Source: JBGAQP01 sp044220635 (GTDB lineage Bacteria > Pseudomonadota > Gammaproteobacteria > Burkholderiales > Usitatibacteraceae). From it: a stretch of DNA of 64,000 nucleotides. Position numbers and translations under genes: made by a program. The stretch spans positions 4,593-68,592 of the forward strand of contig JBGAQP010000023.1 of the NCBI GenBank assembly GCA_044220635.1, read 5' to 3'. This document shows positions 8,614 to 18,360 of this stretch, one piece after another; within the stretch, counting starts at the first letter, position 1; each line of letters starts with the position of its first letter. The notes below the pieces were generated by a model that was given only the letters and a program-made list of their open reading frames with translations, did no database searches and was not told the origin of the DNA.

Positions 8614-9053
8614 TCCAGGAGGTCCGGGTTGAGGACGGCGCGCAGCGTGGCCTCGCCGCCGCCGCGGCTCGCGAACCACCAGATCGCGCCCTTCTTGATG
8701 GAGATCTCGGAGGCCGCGCCCACGAGCCGGGCGGCGACCTGCCCGAGGGTGGGCTGGTGGCCGACGATCACGACGGAGGCCCCGGCACCCGGCCATCCCG
8801 CCTCGCGCAGGATCGCCTGGGGGCCCGCCCCGGTCCCGAGGGCATCGCGCACGTCATAGGGCAGCGCGAGCGGCTTCACGGTCTGCAGCGCGCGCTTCGC
8901 CGGGCTCGAGAGGATGCGCCATTCGCCCGCGAGCCGCGGGCGCAGCCACTCGGCCATGCGCTTCGCCTGCCTGCGCCCGCGCTTGGTGAGCGCGCGCTCG
9001 AGGTCCTCGAGCCCGTCTTCCGCCTCGGCGTGCCGCCAGAGAATCAGGTCCAT
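8610..9053 (-). CDS. sixA: Phosphohistidine phosphatase SixA
   Basis: Histidine-phosphatase-superfamily enzyme that removes phosphate from phosphohistidine proteins such as HPt domains or PTS components. The 147-residue product starts MDLILWRHAEAEDG, with the RHx catalytic motif at residues 7-8, and includes SSPAKRALQT and VIVGHQPTLGQVA, which holds the second catalytic His. Length is typical of SixA. Its position beside ppk/ppx recurs in proteobacteria, but the functional link is not clear from sequence. Confidence 0.9.
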   Translation of the reverse strand: MDLILWRHAEAEDGLEDLERALTKRGRRQAKRMAEWLRPRLAGEWRILSSPAKRALQTVKPLALPYDVRDALGTGAGPQAILREAGWPGAGASVVIVGHQPTLGQVAARLVGAASEISIKKGAIWWFASRGGGEATLRAVLNPDLLD

Positions 9054-9105
9054 GCGCCATTGTCCGCCAATCCGGGCGCACGCGGAGCGGGGCGCAGCCC
9101 CGCGC

Positions 9106-10047
9106 TCACTCCGGCCCCGGCTCGGGCAGCGCGCGCCCGCCGCGCGTGGTGAGCGCGATCCCGCCCAGGATGAGGGCGATCCCCACGACGTGGAAGAGCT
9201 CGATGCGCTCGTCGAGGAAAAGCCACGCGAGGAGTGCGCCGAAGGGGGGCATCAGGTGCACGAAGATGCCCGCCACGTTCGCTCCCACCTCGGCCACGGC
9301 GCGGTTCCAGAAGATGTAGCCGATGAACGAAGGGAAGATCCCGAGGTAGGCCATCGCGGCCGCGGTGGCCGGCGTGAAGCGCACGTGGCCCTCCAGGAAC
9401 GCCATCTCGAAGGCGAAGAGCGGGGTGAGCAGCACCACGCCCACGCAGCCGCAGCACGCGAGCAGCGCGAGCCCCGGGATCTCGGGGGGCTTGAGCCGCA
9501 GGAAGATCGTGTACGCCGCCCAGAACACCATCCCGGCGAGCACGATGAGGTCGCCCTTGTTGAGCGTGAGCGCGGCGATCACCTCGAGGTCGCCGCGCGT
9601 GAGGATCGCCGCTACGCCCAGGATCGAGATGCCCACGCCCGCGGCCTGCACGCGCGTGATCGTGTCGCGGTAGACGAGCCAGCCCATGAGGATGATGAGG
9701 ACCGGGATCGCGCTGTTGAGGATCACGCCGTTGGTCGCGGTCGTGTAGTGCAGGCCCACGTAGGCGAAGGCGTTGTGCAGGCCCGTGCCCCAGAACGCGA
9801 GCCAGGCGACGGTCTTCCAGTGCCTGCGGATCGCGCCCGCGTGGGCGCGGATGAGCGGCCAGGCGAAGGGCATCATCACCGCCACCGCGACGACCCAGCG
9901 GATGAAGGTGAGCGCGAGCGGCGAGACCTCGCCGACGAGGGCGCGGCCGATCACCCAGTTGAGCGACCAGAAGAGCGCGGTGAGCGTGAGCAGCAGGTAC
10001 GGCGAGGCGTACCGGGGCCAGCGCGCCGCGGCGCTAGGAGAGCGCAC
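9106..10047 (-). CDS. EamA/DMT family transporter
   Basis: Predicted inner-membrane exporter of small metabolites. The 313-residue product has ten hydrophobic segments arranged as two EamA halves (SLNWVIGRALVGEVSPLALTFIRW in the first; FIGYIFWNRAVAEVGAN in the second). The GTG start at 10047 lies inside the end of ybbP, a 14-base overlap. Substrate unknown. The C-terminal tail is short and charged. Confidence 0.85.
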   Translation of the reverse strand: MRSPSAAARWPRYASPYLLLTLTALFWSLNWVIGRALVGEVSPLALTFIRWVVAVAVMMPFAWPLIRAHAGAIRRHWKTVAWLAFWGTGLHNAFAYVGLHYTTATNGVILNSAIPVLIILMGWLVYRDTITRVQAAGVGISILGVAAILTRGDLEVIAALTLNKGDLIVLAGMVFWAAYTIFLRLKPPEIPGLALLACCGCVGVVLLTPLFAFEMAFLEGHVRFTPATAAAMAYLGIFPSFIGYIFWNRAVAEVGANVAGIFVHLMPPFGALLAWLFLDERIELFHVVGIALILGGIALTTRGGRALPEPGPE

Positions 10048-12523
10048 GCAGCGTCTGCGCCGGGGGCGAGGCGACGGCGCGGCGCGTGCCCGCGAGCCCC
10101 GCGAGCGTCACCCCGAGGCCGCCCGCGAGCAGCCCCGCGACCGGGACCACCCAGTTGAATTCGTAGGCCACGCCCAGCACGCGCTCCGAGAGCACCATCG
10201 CGAGGCCCACGGCGCCGCCGGCGGCCACGAGCCCCGCGAGCAGCCCGATGGCGAGGAACTCCGCCGCCTGCAGCACCGTCATCTGCGCGCGGCTCGCGCC
10301 GAGCGTGCGCATGACCGCACCCTCGAAGACGCGCTCGTCCTGGGTCGAGGTGATCGCGGCGAAGAGCACGACGAGTCCCGCGAAGATCGCGAAGAGGAAC
10401 ACGAACTCGACCGCGCGCGAGACCTGGTCGGAGATGCGGCTCACCTGCCCCATGATCGCCGTGAGGTCGATCACGCTCACGTTCGGGTAGCGCTCGACGA
10501 GCCTCGCGACCACGGCCTCCTTGCCCGGGGGCAGGTGGAAGCTCGTGATCCAGCTCGCGGGGTAGTCCTGCAGGAGCGCGGGGTTGGCGATCACGAAGAA
10601 GTTCGCCTTGAAGGAATCCCACTCGACCTTGCGCAGGCTCGTCACCTTCGCGGTGAACCGCGAGCCCGCCACGTCGTAGGTGAGTGAATCGCCCGGCTTG
10701 ATGCCCAGCGACTTCGCGATGCCCTCCTCCACCGAGAACTGGGGCTCGCGCTCGCCCGGCTTCCAGAAGGACCCGGCGACGACCTTGTTGTCCGGGCGGG
10801 GCCGATCGGCCCAGGAGAGGTTGAACTCGCGCTCGACGAGGCGCCTGGCCCGATCGTCCGTGTAATCGGCGGGCGAGACGCTCCGCCCGCCGATCGCCAC
10901 CAGCCGCCCGCGCACCATCGGATAGAGGTCCGGCAGCGCGAGCCCCAAGGCTCCGAAGTACGACTGCACGCCGGCGAGCTGGTCGGTCTGGATGTTGATC
11001 GCGAAGCGGTTGGGCATGTCGGGCGGCATCGAGCGCTGCCACTTCGTGATGAGGTCGGTGCGCACGAGCGTGAGCAGCAGCATCGCCATGATTCCCAGGC
11101 CCAGCGCCACGATCTGCACGAGGCTCGAGCCGGTGCGCCGGCCGAGGTTCGCGAGCCCGTAGCGCCAGGGGCCCGAGGCGGCGGCGCGCAGCCGGGCGAC
11201 CGCGCGCACGAGGCCGTAGCCGAGGGCGGCGGCCACGGCGAGCGCCACGGCGAAGCCGCCGAGCGCGATTGCACCGAGCTTGAGGTCTCCCGCCTGCCAC
11301 ACGATGAGCGCGCAAAGGGCCGCGAGGCCCAGGGCGAAGGCCGCGGCGGCCGCGGGCTCGGCCACCGCAATGTCGCGGCGCAGGACGCGCAGCGTCGAGA
11401 CCCCGCGCAGCCGCAGCAGCGGGGGCAGCGTGAACCCGAGCAGCACGACGAACCCCGTCACCGAGCCCTGCACCGCCGGCGCCGGGCCCGGAAGCGGGAG
11501 CGACACGCTGAAGAAGCCCGTGAGCCAGCGCGCGAGGACGGCCTGGGCGCCGTAGCCCACGAGGCTGCCCGCGGCGCAGGCGGCGAGACCCAGGACCACG
11601 AACTGCCAGGCGTGGATCGCGAAGAGGTCCGCCTGGCTCGCCCCGAGGCAGCGCATGAGGGCCGCGGCATCCGTCTGGCGCTCCGAGAAGCGCCGCGCCG
11701 CGAGCGCGACCGCCACGGAAGCGAGCACCACCGCGAGGAGCGAGGCGAGGCCGAGGAAGCGCTGCGCGCGTTCGAGCGAGCTGCGCACCTCGCTGCGGCC
11801 GTCGCGCACGCCCTCGATGCGCTCGCCGCGCCCGAGCTTCGGCGCGACGGCCTCGCGGTAGCGCTCGACGGCCTTCGCCTCGCCCGCGACGAGGAGCCGG
11901 TAGGTCACGCGGCTGCCCACCTGGATGAGGCCCGTGGCCGCGAGGTCCTCGGCGTGCATGAGCACGCGCGGCGCGATGCCGAAGTAGTCGAGGACGCTGT
12001 CGGGCTCGCGCGTGATGACCGCCGTGATCCTGAGCGCCACGCGGCCCACCTGCAGCGTATCGCCCACCTTCACGCCGATGCGCCCGGTGAGCGGCACGCC
12101 GACCCAGGCCGTGCCCGGCCCGGGCCCGCCCTCGACTTCCCGGTCGGGCGCGTCCGGGGCGTCGGCGATGCGCAGCCGGCCGCGCAGCGGGAAGCCCGCG
12201 CTCGCCGCCTTGATCTCGGCGAGGTTGGCCCCGCCGGGCGCGGAGACCATGCTCGGGAAGGTGCGCGTCTCGGCCACCGAGAGCGAGGCGCTTCGCGCCG
12301 CCTCCGCGAAGCCCGCGGGCACCGGGTGGTCGGCGATTACCACGAGGTCGCCGCCGAGCAGCTCGTTCGCCTGCCGGTCGAGCGCGCCGCGCACGCGGTC
12401 GGCGAAGAAGCCGACGGTGGTCACGCTCGCCACCGCGATCACGAGCGCGACGAACAGCACCCGCGCCTCGCCCGCCAGCGCGTTTCGCCGCAGCATGCGC
12501 ATCGCGAGCGGGAACTGCTTCAT
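10034..12523 (-). CDS. ybbP: ABC transporter permease, YbbP/FtsX-like
   Basis: Large permease (829 residues) of the MacB/LolC type. It starts MKQFPLAMRMLRRNALAGEA, has one N-terminal membrane segment followed by a long periplasmic domain, and repeated FtsX-type membrane domains (ARRFSERQTDAAALMRCLGA; VFEGAVMRTLGASRAQMTVL). E. coli YbbP is about 800 residues. It follows its ATPase by 16 bp and, as in E. coli, the pair is divergent from tesA. The transported substrate is not established; release of a lipid or lipoprotein from the inner membrane is an inference from the fold. Confidence 0.9.
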   Translation of the reverse strand: MKQFPLAMRMLRRNALAGEARVLFVALVIAVASVTTVGFFADRVRGALDRQANELLGGDLVVIADHPVPAGFAEAARSASLSVAETRTFPSMVSAPGGANLAEIKAASAGFPLRGRLRIADAPDAPDREVEGGPGPGTAWVGVPLTGRIGVKVGDTLQVGRVALRITAVITREPDSVLDYFGIAPRVLMHAEDLAATGLIQVGSRVTYRLLVAGEAKAVERYREAVAPKLGRGERIEGVRDGRSEVRSSLERAQRFLGLASLLAVVLASVAVALAARRFSERQTDAAALMRCLGASQADLFAIHAWQFVVLGLAACAAGSLVGYGAQAVLARWLTGFFSVSLPLPGPAPAVQGSVTGFVVLLGFTLPPLLRLRGVSTLRVLRRDIAVAEPAAAAAFALGLAALCALIVWQAGDLKLGAIALGGFAVALAVAAALGYGLVRAVARLRAAASGPWRYGLANLGRRTGSSLVQIVALGLGIMAMLLLTLVRTDLITKWQRSMPPDMPNRFAINIQTDQLAGVQSYFGALGLALPDLYPMVRGRLVAIGGRSVSPADYTDDRARRLVEREFNLSWADRPRPDNKVVAGSFWKPGEREPQFSVEEGIAKSLGIKPGDSLTYDVAGSRFTAKVTSLRKVEWDSFKANFFVIANPALLQDYPASWITSFHLPPGKEAVVARLVERYPNVSVIDLTAIMGQVSRISDQVSRAVEFVFLFAIFAGLVVLFAAITSTQDERVFEGAVMRTLGASRAQMTVLQAAEFLAIGLLAGLVAAGGAVGLAMVLSERVLGVAYEFNWVVPVAGLLAGGLGVTLAGLAGTRRAVASPPAQTLRALS

Positions 12524-12539
12524 CGCGGGTTCCCGGCCC

Positions 12540-13262
<723 letters not shown>

Positions 13263-13306
13263 TTCGCTTCGCCCCTTTCGCGGGGCTTCTTCCTTTCGGC
13301 TTTCCG

Positions 13307-13939
13307 GTGCATCCCGTCTCCGCCGCCCTTCGCTCCGTGGCCCTCGTGGCCGCGCTCGTCGCCGCGCCCGCCCAGGCCGCGGGCACCGTCATGGTGTTCG
13401 GCGACAGCCTCTCGGCCGCCCATGGCCTTTCCCCGACCGAGGGCTGGGTCGCCCTCCTCGGCGAGCGCCTGGCGAAGGAGGCGCCGGGATGGCGCGTCGT
13501 CAACGCGAGCGTCTCGGGAGAGACCACCTCCGGAGGGCTGCGGCGCCTGCCCGAGGACCTCAAGCGGCACCGGCCGCGCGTGGTGCTGATCGCGCTGGGC
13601 GCTAACGACGCCTTGCGCGGCCAGCCCATCGCCGCCATGCGCGCCAACCTCGAGCAGATGATCCGCATCGCCCGGCAGGCACGGGCCGAACCCGTGCTCG
13701 CGGGCCTCATGATTCCCCCGAATTATGGCATCGATTACGCCCGCGAGTTCCGGGAGCTCTTCCCGGCGACGGCGCGCGCCCAGAAGGTCGCGTTCGTGCC
13801 CTTCCTGCTCGACGGCGTGGCCGAGCGCCGCGAGCTCTTCCAGCCCGACCAGCTGCATCCGACGGCCGCGGCGCAGCCTCGGATCCTCGCCAACGTGTGG
13901 ACGGCGCTCGCGCCCGTCCTGAGGAAACTCCCGCCGTGA
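13307..13939 (+). CDS. tesA: Arylesterase / acyl-CoA thioesterase I (SGNH hydrolase), exported
   Basis: Periplasmic multifunctional esterase, thioesterase and lysophospholipase. It has a signal peptide (hydrophobic stretch ending APAQAA), block I GDSLSA with nucleophile Ser34, block III GANDALRG with the oxyanion Asn, and block V DQLHP with the catalytic Asp-His pair. I use the GTG at 13307, giving 210 residues as in E. coli TesA (208). An in-frame GTG at 13253 would overlap the divergent ybbA and add a stretch unlike a signal peptide. Confidence 0.88.
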   Translation: MHPVSAALRSVALVAALVAAPAQAAGTVMVFGDSLSAAHGLSPTEGWVALLGERLAKEAPGWRVVNASVSGETTSGGLRRLPEDLKRHRPRVVLIALGANDALRGQPIAAMRANLEQMIRIARQARAEPVLAGLMIPPNYGIDYAREFRELFPATARAQKVAFVPFLLDGVAERRELFQPDQLHPTAAAQPRILANVWTALAPVLRKLPP

Positions 13940-15027
13940 CGGAATTGCCCTTCCACCGGGAACGGCCCGCCGACGCCGTCCGGCTGCCCCTGAGCCTTGC
14001 CGAGCTGCGGGCCTTCGACGAGCTGCTCGACGCGAGGAGTCCCGCGGAGTTCGCCGAGGACCACCTGCCGGGCGCGACGAACTGCCCGGTGCTCGACGAC
14101 GCCGAGCGCGCCCTCGTCGGCACGATCTACAAGGAGGATTGCGCCTTCGCCGCCAAGCGCGCGGGCGCCCCGCTCGTCGCGCGCAACATCGCCCGCGCGA
14201 TCGAGGAGCGCTTCGCCGGCCGGCCCCGGGGCTGGCGCCCGCTCGTCTACTGCTGGCGCGGCGGCGGGCGCTCGGGGGCGCTCCTGCACGTGCTGCGCCA
14301 GGTCGGCTGGAACGCGCGGCGCCTCGAGGGCGGCTACAAGGCGTTCCGGCGCCAGGTCGTCGCGGACCTCGAGGCGATGCCCGCGCGCTTCGATTTCCGG
14401 GTGATCCTGGGCGCGACGGGCTCGGGCAAGAGCCGGCTGCTCGAGGCCCTCGCCGCGGCCGGCGAGCAGGCGCTCGACCTCGAGGGGCTCGCGGCGCACC
14501 GCGGCTCGGTGCTGGGGGAGCTTCCCGGCGCGCCCCAGCCGACGCAGAAGTCCTTCGAGACCGCGATCTGGGAAGCGCTTTCGGGATTCGACGCGCGCCG
14601 CCCGGTGTTCGTCGAGTCGGAAAGCCGCAAGGTCGGCAACCTGCGCGTGCCCGACGCCCTCATCCACCGCATGCGCGAGGCCCGGTGCCTGCGGCTGGAG
14701 ATGGCCGCGCCCGACCGCGTGGCGCTCCTCGTCGAGGAGTACGCGCACCTCATTGCGCAGCCGCAGGTGCTGGTGGAGAAGCTCGAGTGCCTGAGGCCGC
14801 TGCACGGCGCGGAGCGCATCGGGACCTGGAAAGGGTTCGTCGCGCGCGGCGACTGGGCCGGGCTGGTGCTCGACCTCCTCGAGCACCACTACGACCCCGC
14901 CTACCGCCGCTCGCTCGCGCGCAACTACCGCGGGGCGGAAGCCGCGGCCGAAGTCGCGGTATCCGGGATTTCGCGCGAAGGCTTCCTCGCGCTCGCGCGC
15001 CGCCTCGCCGCCGGCTCGCGCGCCTGA
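13936..15027 (+). CDS. selU: tRNA 2-selenouridine/geranyl-2-thiouridine synthase
   Basis: Converts 2-thiouridine at the tRNA wobble position to geranyl-thiouridine and then 2-selenouridine (MnmH/YbbB). The 363-residue product has a rhodanese domain with Cys106 in YCWRGGGRSGA and a following P-loop domain with GATGSGKS (residues 159-166). The GTG start overlaps the tesA stop as GTGA, so the two are probably translationally coupled. Selenation needs selenophosphate from SelD, which is not in this window; the geranyl transfer step does not. Confidence 0.93.
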   Translation: MTELPFHRERPADAVRLPLSLAELRAFDELLDARSPAEFAEDHLPGATNCPVLDDAERALVGTIYKEDCAFAAKRAGAPLVARNIARAIEERFAGRPRGWRPLVYCWRGGGRSGALLHVLRQVGWNARRLEGGYKAFRRQVVADLEAMPARFDFRVILGATGSGKSRLLEALAAAGEQALDLEGLAAHRGSVLGELPGAPQPTQKSFETAIWEALSGFDARRPVFVESESRKVGNLRVPDALIHRMREARCLRLEMAAPDRVALLVEEYAHLIAQPQVLVEKLECLRPLHGAERIGTWKGFVARGDWAGLVLDLLEHHYDPAYRRSLARNYRGAEAAAEVAVSGISREGFLALARRLAAGSRA

Positions 15028-15034
15028 GGCCGGC

Positions 15035-15601
15035 TCAGCCCGCCTTGCCGGGCTTCAGGAAGGTCACGACCTGCATGTTCGGGGCGTTGCGGGTGCCGCA
15101 CCCTTCGCCTCCCGCGAGCGTCTCGGCCTCGTGCAGGAGGTTGATCACGTCGACGTAGTCGCGGTCCTTCACCATCATGAGCGCCGTGCGCCCGCCGTCG
15201 TTCCTGGCCGTGGGATCGGCGCCCGCCTTGAGCAGGACCTCGACCACCCCGGCCTCGCCGTTGCCCGCGGCATACATCAGCGGCCGGACCCCGTAGCCGA
15301 TCCGCGCCTCCCGGTCGGCGCCGGCTTCCAGGAGCGCCTCGACCACCTCCGGCCAGCCCCGGTCCTCGTCGGCGTTGTAGCAGCCGTGGAAGAGGGCGGT
15401 GAACCCGCGCCGGTCGGCGGCGTTCACCTCCGCGCCGGCGGCGAGGAGCGCCGAGACCACCTCGCGGCGGCCGAGCCCCGCGGCCACCATGAGCGGGGTG
15501 ACGCCCTCCTCGTCGGCGGCTTGCAGGGCCTCGCCGGCCGCCAGGCGCCGGACGGCCGCGGCATCGCCGGCGCGGACCGCCTCGAGCAGCGCATTCGACA
15601 T
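15035..15601 (-). CDS. Ankyrin repeat protein
   Basis: A 188-residue protein made almost wholly of four to five ankyrin repeats (for example GVTPLMVAAGLGRREVVSAL, GVRPLMYAAGNGEAGVVEVL and GRTALMMVKDRDYVDVINLL). No signal peptide, so probably a cytoplasmic protein-binding module; partner unknown. The last repeat is followed by a non-repeat tail ending FLKPGKAG. Start ATG 15601 (MSNALLEAVRAGD). It is tail-to-tail with selU and divergent from the kinase gene, whose nearest possible start is about 100 bp away. Confidence 0.85.
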   Translation of the reverse strand: MSNALLEAVRAGDAAAVRRLAAGEALQAADEEGVTPLMVAAGLGRREVVSALLAAGAEVNAADRRGFTALFHGCYNADEDRGWPEVVEALLEAGADREARIGYGVRPLMYAAGNGEAGVVEVLLKAGADPTARNDGGRTALMMVKDRDYVDVINLLHEAETLAGGEGCGTRNAPNMQVVTFLKPGKAG

Positions 15602-15776
15602 GTCCCGACCCCCGGATTCGAGCTGTTGACGCACCCATTATCCCGGCCCTTGCGGCGCCCGGCAACGAAGGGGAGCGCCGTTGTGACGCATTGCATCGCC
15701 GAGGGTGCCGGGATCGGTTAAACTCGTGCGGAAAAATCGGGCCGCCCCCCGCACCCGTCCAGCGCCCCTCCAACCC

Positions 15777-17066
15777 GTGTCCGAACGCCCGCTGAAGATC
15801 GGCAAGTACAACATCCTCTCCGAGGTCGGGCAGGGCGCCTCGGCGGTCGTCTACCTCGCCGAGGACCCGTTCAACGACCGCAAGGTCGCGGTGAAGCTCG
15901 CCAAGAGCGACGAGGACATGGGCGAGGAGGAATCGAAGCGCTTCGAGAAGCTCTTCCTGAACGAGGCCTCGCTCGCCGGCAAGCTCAACCACCCGAACAT
16001 CGTCGGCGTCTACGACGCGGTGGTCGACGGCGACCAGCGCTACATCGTGATGGAGTACGTCACGGGCGGCTCGCTCAAGAAGTTCTGCACCGAGACGAAC
16101 CTGCTGCCCGTGCGCCAGGCGGTGCTCGTGATCTTCAAGCTCTGCCGCGCGCTCGACTACGCCTTCCAGAACGGCGTCATCCACCGCGACATCAAGCCCG
16201 CGAACATCCTGCTGTCGGACCGCGACGAGATCAAGATCAGCGACTTCGGCACCGCCAAGATCTCGCACGCGACCCACACGCAGATCGACGGCTTCCTCGG
16301 CTCGCCCGCCTACATGTCGCCCGAGCAGATCAACGAGGAGGCGCCGGGCGTGCAGTCCGACATCTACTCGCTCGGCGTGGTGATGTACGAGCTGCTCACC
16401 GGCAAGCTCCCGTTCCGCGCCGAGAACTCGGTGGCGATGATCAACAAGATCCTCAACGAGGAGCCGGTGCCGATCGAGCAGCTGCGGCCCGACCTCCCCG
16501 AGAAGCTCGTCGAGATCGTCCGCAAGGCGATGCACAAGGACCCGAAGGTGCGCTACGCCTCCTGGTTCGACATGGCGAGCGACCTCGCCAACACCTTCCC
16601 GCAGCTCGAGCGCTACTCCCACGAGATCTCCTCGACGGAGAAGTTCAACAAGCTCCGGTCGCTGCCCTTCTTCCGCGAGTTCCGCGACGCCGAGCTCTGG
16701 GAGGTGCTGCGCGGGGCGGTGTGGGAGACCCACGGGCGAGACGAGAACCTGCTGCTCGAGGGCGAGGTCGGCCAGGCCTTCTTCATCATCGTCGGCGGAC
16801 AGGTCAAGGTCGTGAAGGACGGCAAGCTCCTCAACGTCCTCAAGGAGGGCGACTGCTTCGGCGAGATGGCCTACCTGTCGGGAGACCGCGCGCGGCGCTC
16901 GGCCTCGATCATCTCGGTGTCCGAGGTGCAGCTGCTCAAGATCCAGGCGACCCACCTCGAGTCGCTCTCCGAGGGCTGCCAGCTGCGCTTCAACCGCGAG
17001 TTCCTGAGGACGCTCATCGAGCGCCTCACCTGGACCTCCTCGGTGCTCGCCCAGTTCCGGCGCTGA
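15777..17066 (+). CDS. Ser/Thr protein kinase with C-terminal cyclic-nucleotide-binding domain
   Basis: Hanks-type kinase lacking membrane or PASTA segments, hence soluble. Counting from the GTG at 15777: glycine loop EVGQGASAVV, Lys40 in VAVKLAK, HRDIKPAN with Asp138 and Asn143, DFG at 156-158, SPAYMSPEQ in the P+1 loop, so all catalytic residues are present. Residues about 298-415 form a Crp-type domain with a phosphate-binding cassette (GDCFGEMAYLSGDRARRSAS). This suggests kinase activity gated by a cyclic nucleotide, but ligand and targets are unknown. The start is uncertain: GTGs at 15705 and 15726 are in frame, and none has a clear ribosome site. Confidence 0.88.
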   Translation: MSERPLKIGKYNILSEVGQGASAVVYLAEDPFNDRKVAVKLAKSDEDMGEEESKRFEKLFLNEASLAGKLNHPNIVGVYDAVVDGDQRYIVMEYVTGGSLKKFCTETNLLPVRQAVLVIFKLCRALDYAFQNGVIHRDIKPANILLSDRDEIKISDFGTAKISHATHTQIDGFLGSPAYMSPEQINEEAPGVQSDIYSLGVVMYELLTGKLPFRAENSVAMINKILNEEPVPIEQLRPDLPEKLVEIVRKAMHKDPKVRYASWFDMASDLANTFPQLERYSHEISSTEKFNKLRSLPFFREFRDAELWEVLRGAVWETHGRDENLLLEGEVGQAFFIIVGGQVKVVKDGKLLNVLKEGDCFGEMAYLSGDRARRSASIISVSEVQLLKIQATHLESLSEGCQLRFNREFLRTLIERLTWTSSVLAQFRR

Positions 17067-17074
17067 CCGGCGTC

Positions 17075-17542
17075 CTACTCCAGGAGGCAGACGGCCTGCG
17101 CGGCGATGCCCTCGCCGCGCCCGGCGAAGCCCAGGCCCTCGGTGGTCGTCGCCTTCACGTTCACGCGCTCGTCCGGGATGCCGAGGTCGGAGGCGATGTT
17201 GAGGACCATGGCGGGGATGTGCGGCGCCATGCGCGGCGCCTCGGCGATGATGGTGGCGTCCACGTTCGCGACGGCGTGGCCGCGCGCGCGCAGCAGCCCC
17301 GCCACGTGGCGCAGCAGCTCGCGGCTGTCGATGCCCTGGTAGCGCGGGTCGCTGTCGGGGAAGTGCCGGCCGATGTCGCCCAGGGCGGCCGCCCCCAGCA
17401 TCGCGTCGCAGATGGCGTGCAGCAGCACGTCCGCGTCGGAGTGCCCGAGCAGGCCCCTGTCGTGCGCGATCTCGACGCCGCCGAGGACGAGCCGGCGCCC
17501 CGCGACGAGGCGGTGGACGTCGAAGCCCTGGCCGACGCGCAC
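17075..17542 (-). CDS. ispF: 2-C-methyl-D-erythritol 2,4-cyclodiphosphate synthase
   Basis: MEP-pathway cyclase for isoprenoid precursors. The 155-residue product has the metal ligands Asp8 and His10 (GFDVHRL) and His42 (LGHSDADVLLHA), and KATTTEGLGFAGRGEGI near the C-terminus. GTG start two bases after the ispD stop. Ends tail-to-tail with the kinase gene, 8 bp apart. Confidence 0.97.
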   Translation of the reverse strand: MRVGQGFDVHRLVAGRRLVLGGVEIAHDRGLLGHSDADVLLHAICDAMLGAAALGDIGRHFPDSDPRYQGIDSRELLRHVAGLLRARGHAVANVDATIIAEAPRMAPHIPAMVLNIASDLGIPDERVNVKATTTEGLGFAGRGEGIAAQAVCLLE

Positions 17543-17544
17543 GC

Positions 17545-18267
17545 TCAGCTCCCCACGGCGCGCAGCTCCGCGCCTTCGCGCGCGGCCCCGCCCCGGTGCA
17601 GGAGGATCGCCTCGGCGAGGGCGAGGTCCCCGGCGAAGGTGACCTTGAGGTTCGCGTCCTCGCCGCGCACGAGGCGCGGCGCGTGGCCCAGGGCCTCGAT
17701 CGCCTGGGATTCGTCGGTGGCCTGCGGCGAGAGCGCGAGCGCGCGCCGCAGCAGGGCGTATCGGAACATCTGCGGCGTCTGCGCGCGCCACAGGCCCTCG
17801 CGCGGCACGGTGGCCTCCACGCGCGAGCGCGGACCCGCGCGCTTCAGCGTGTCCGCGACGGGCAGGGCGAGGAGCCCGCCGACCGGGTCGTCGCCGACCT
17901 CGTCGAGGAAGCGTTCGACGAGCGCGCGCTCCAGGCAGGGGCGCGCCGCGTCGTGCACGAGGATCCAGTCGTCGTCCGCGGCGCGGCCCGCGAGCCGTTC
18001 GAGCGCGTTGAGCACGCTCTCGCCGCGAAGCCGCCCGCCCGCGTGCATCGCCTCCACCCGCCCCGTCCCGCGGGCGAGCTCGGCCCAGTGGCGGTCCTGC
18101 GGCGCGAGGATCGCGATGACCGCGTCGATGCGCCCGACGGCGGCGAGCGTCCCGAGCGCGTGCAGGAGCATCGGCTTGCCGGCGAGGGGCAGGTACTGCT
18201 TGGGGAGCGATTCCCCGATGCGCGTGCCCTGCCCCGCGGCGGGGACGAGGGCGAGGATTTTCGGCAT
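17545..18267 (-). CDS. ispD: 2-C-methyl-D-erythritol 4-phosphate cytidylyltransferase
   Basis: Attaches CMP to MEP in isoprenoid biosynthesis. The 240-residue product has the nucleotide-binding VPAAGQGTRIGESLPKQYL, HDAARPCL and TPQMFRYALL motifs and the Asp-rich EDANLKVT near the end. Immediately upstream of ispF, forming the common ispDF pair. A GATAAT box lies about 24 bases before the ATG. Confidence 0.97.
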   Translation of the reverse strand: MPKILALVPAAGQGTRIGESLPKQYLPLAGKPMLLHALGTLAAVGRIDAVIAILAPQDRHWAELARGTGRVEAMHAGGRLRGESVLNALERLAGRAADDDWILVHDAARPCLERALVERFLDEVGDDPVGGLLALPVADTLKRAGPRSRVEATVPREGLWRAQTPQMFRYALLRRALALSPQATDESQAIEALGHAPRLVRGEDANLKVTFAGDLALAEAILLHRGGAAREGAELRAVGS

Positions 18268-18290
18268 GTCGTGGCGCTTTCCGGAGCGCC

Positions 18291-18296
18291 ATTATC
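18291..18296 (-). promoter_or_regulatory. ispDF -10 box
   Basis: GATAAT on the minus strand, 23 bases before the ispD ATG, in a 93-bp divergent gap shared with the mltF-like gene. No convincing -35. Confidence 0.4.
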
Positions 18297-18360
18297 GCCC
18301 AATTCCGCGCGGCGTCCGCCCGGGTTGAAACCGGCGGCCCGAACCGCCACACTGGCGCGC

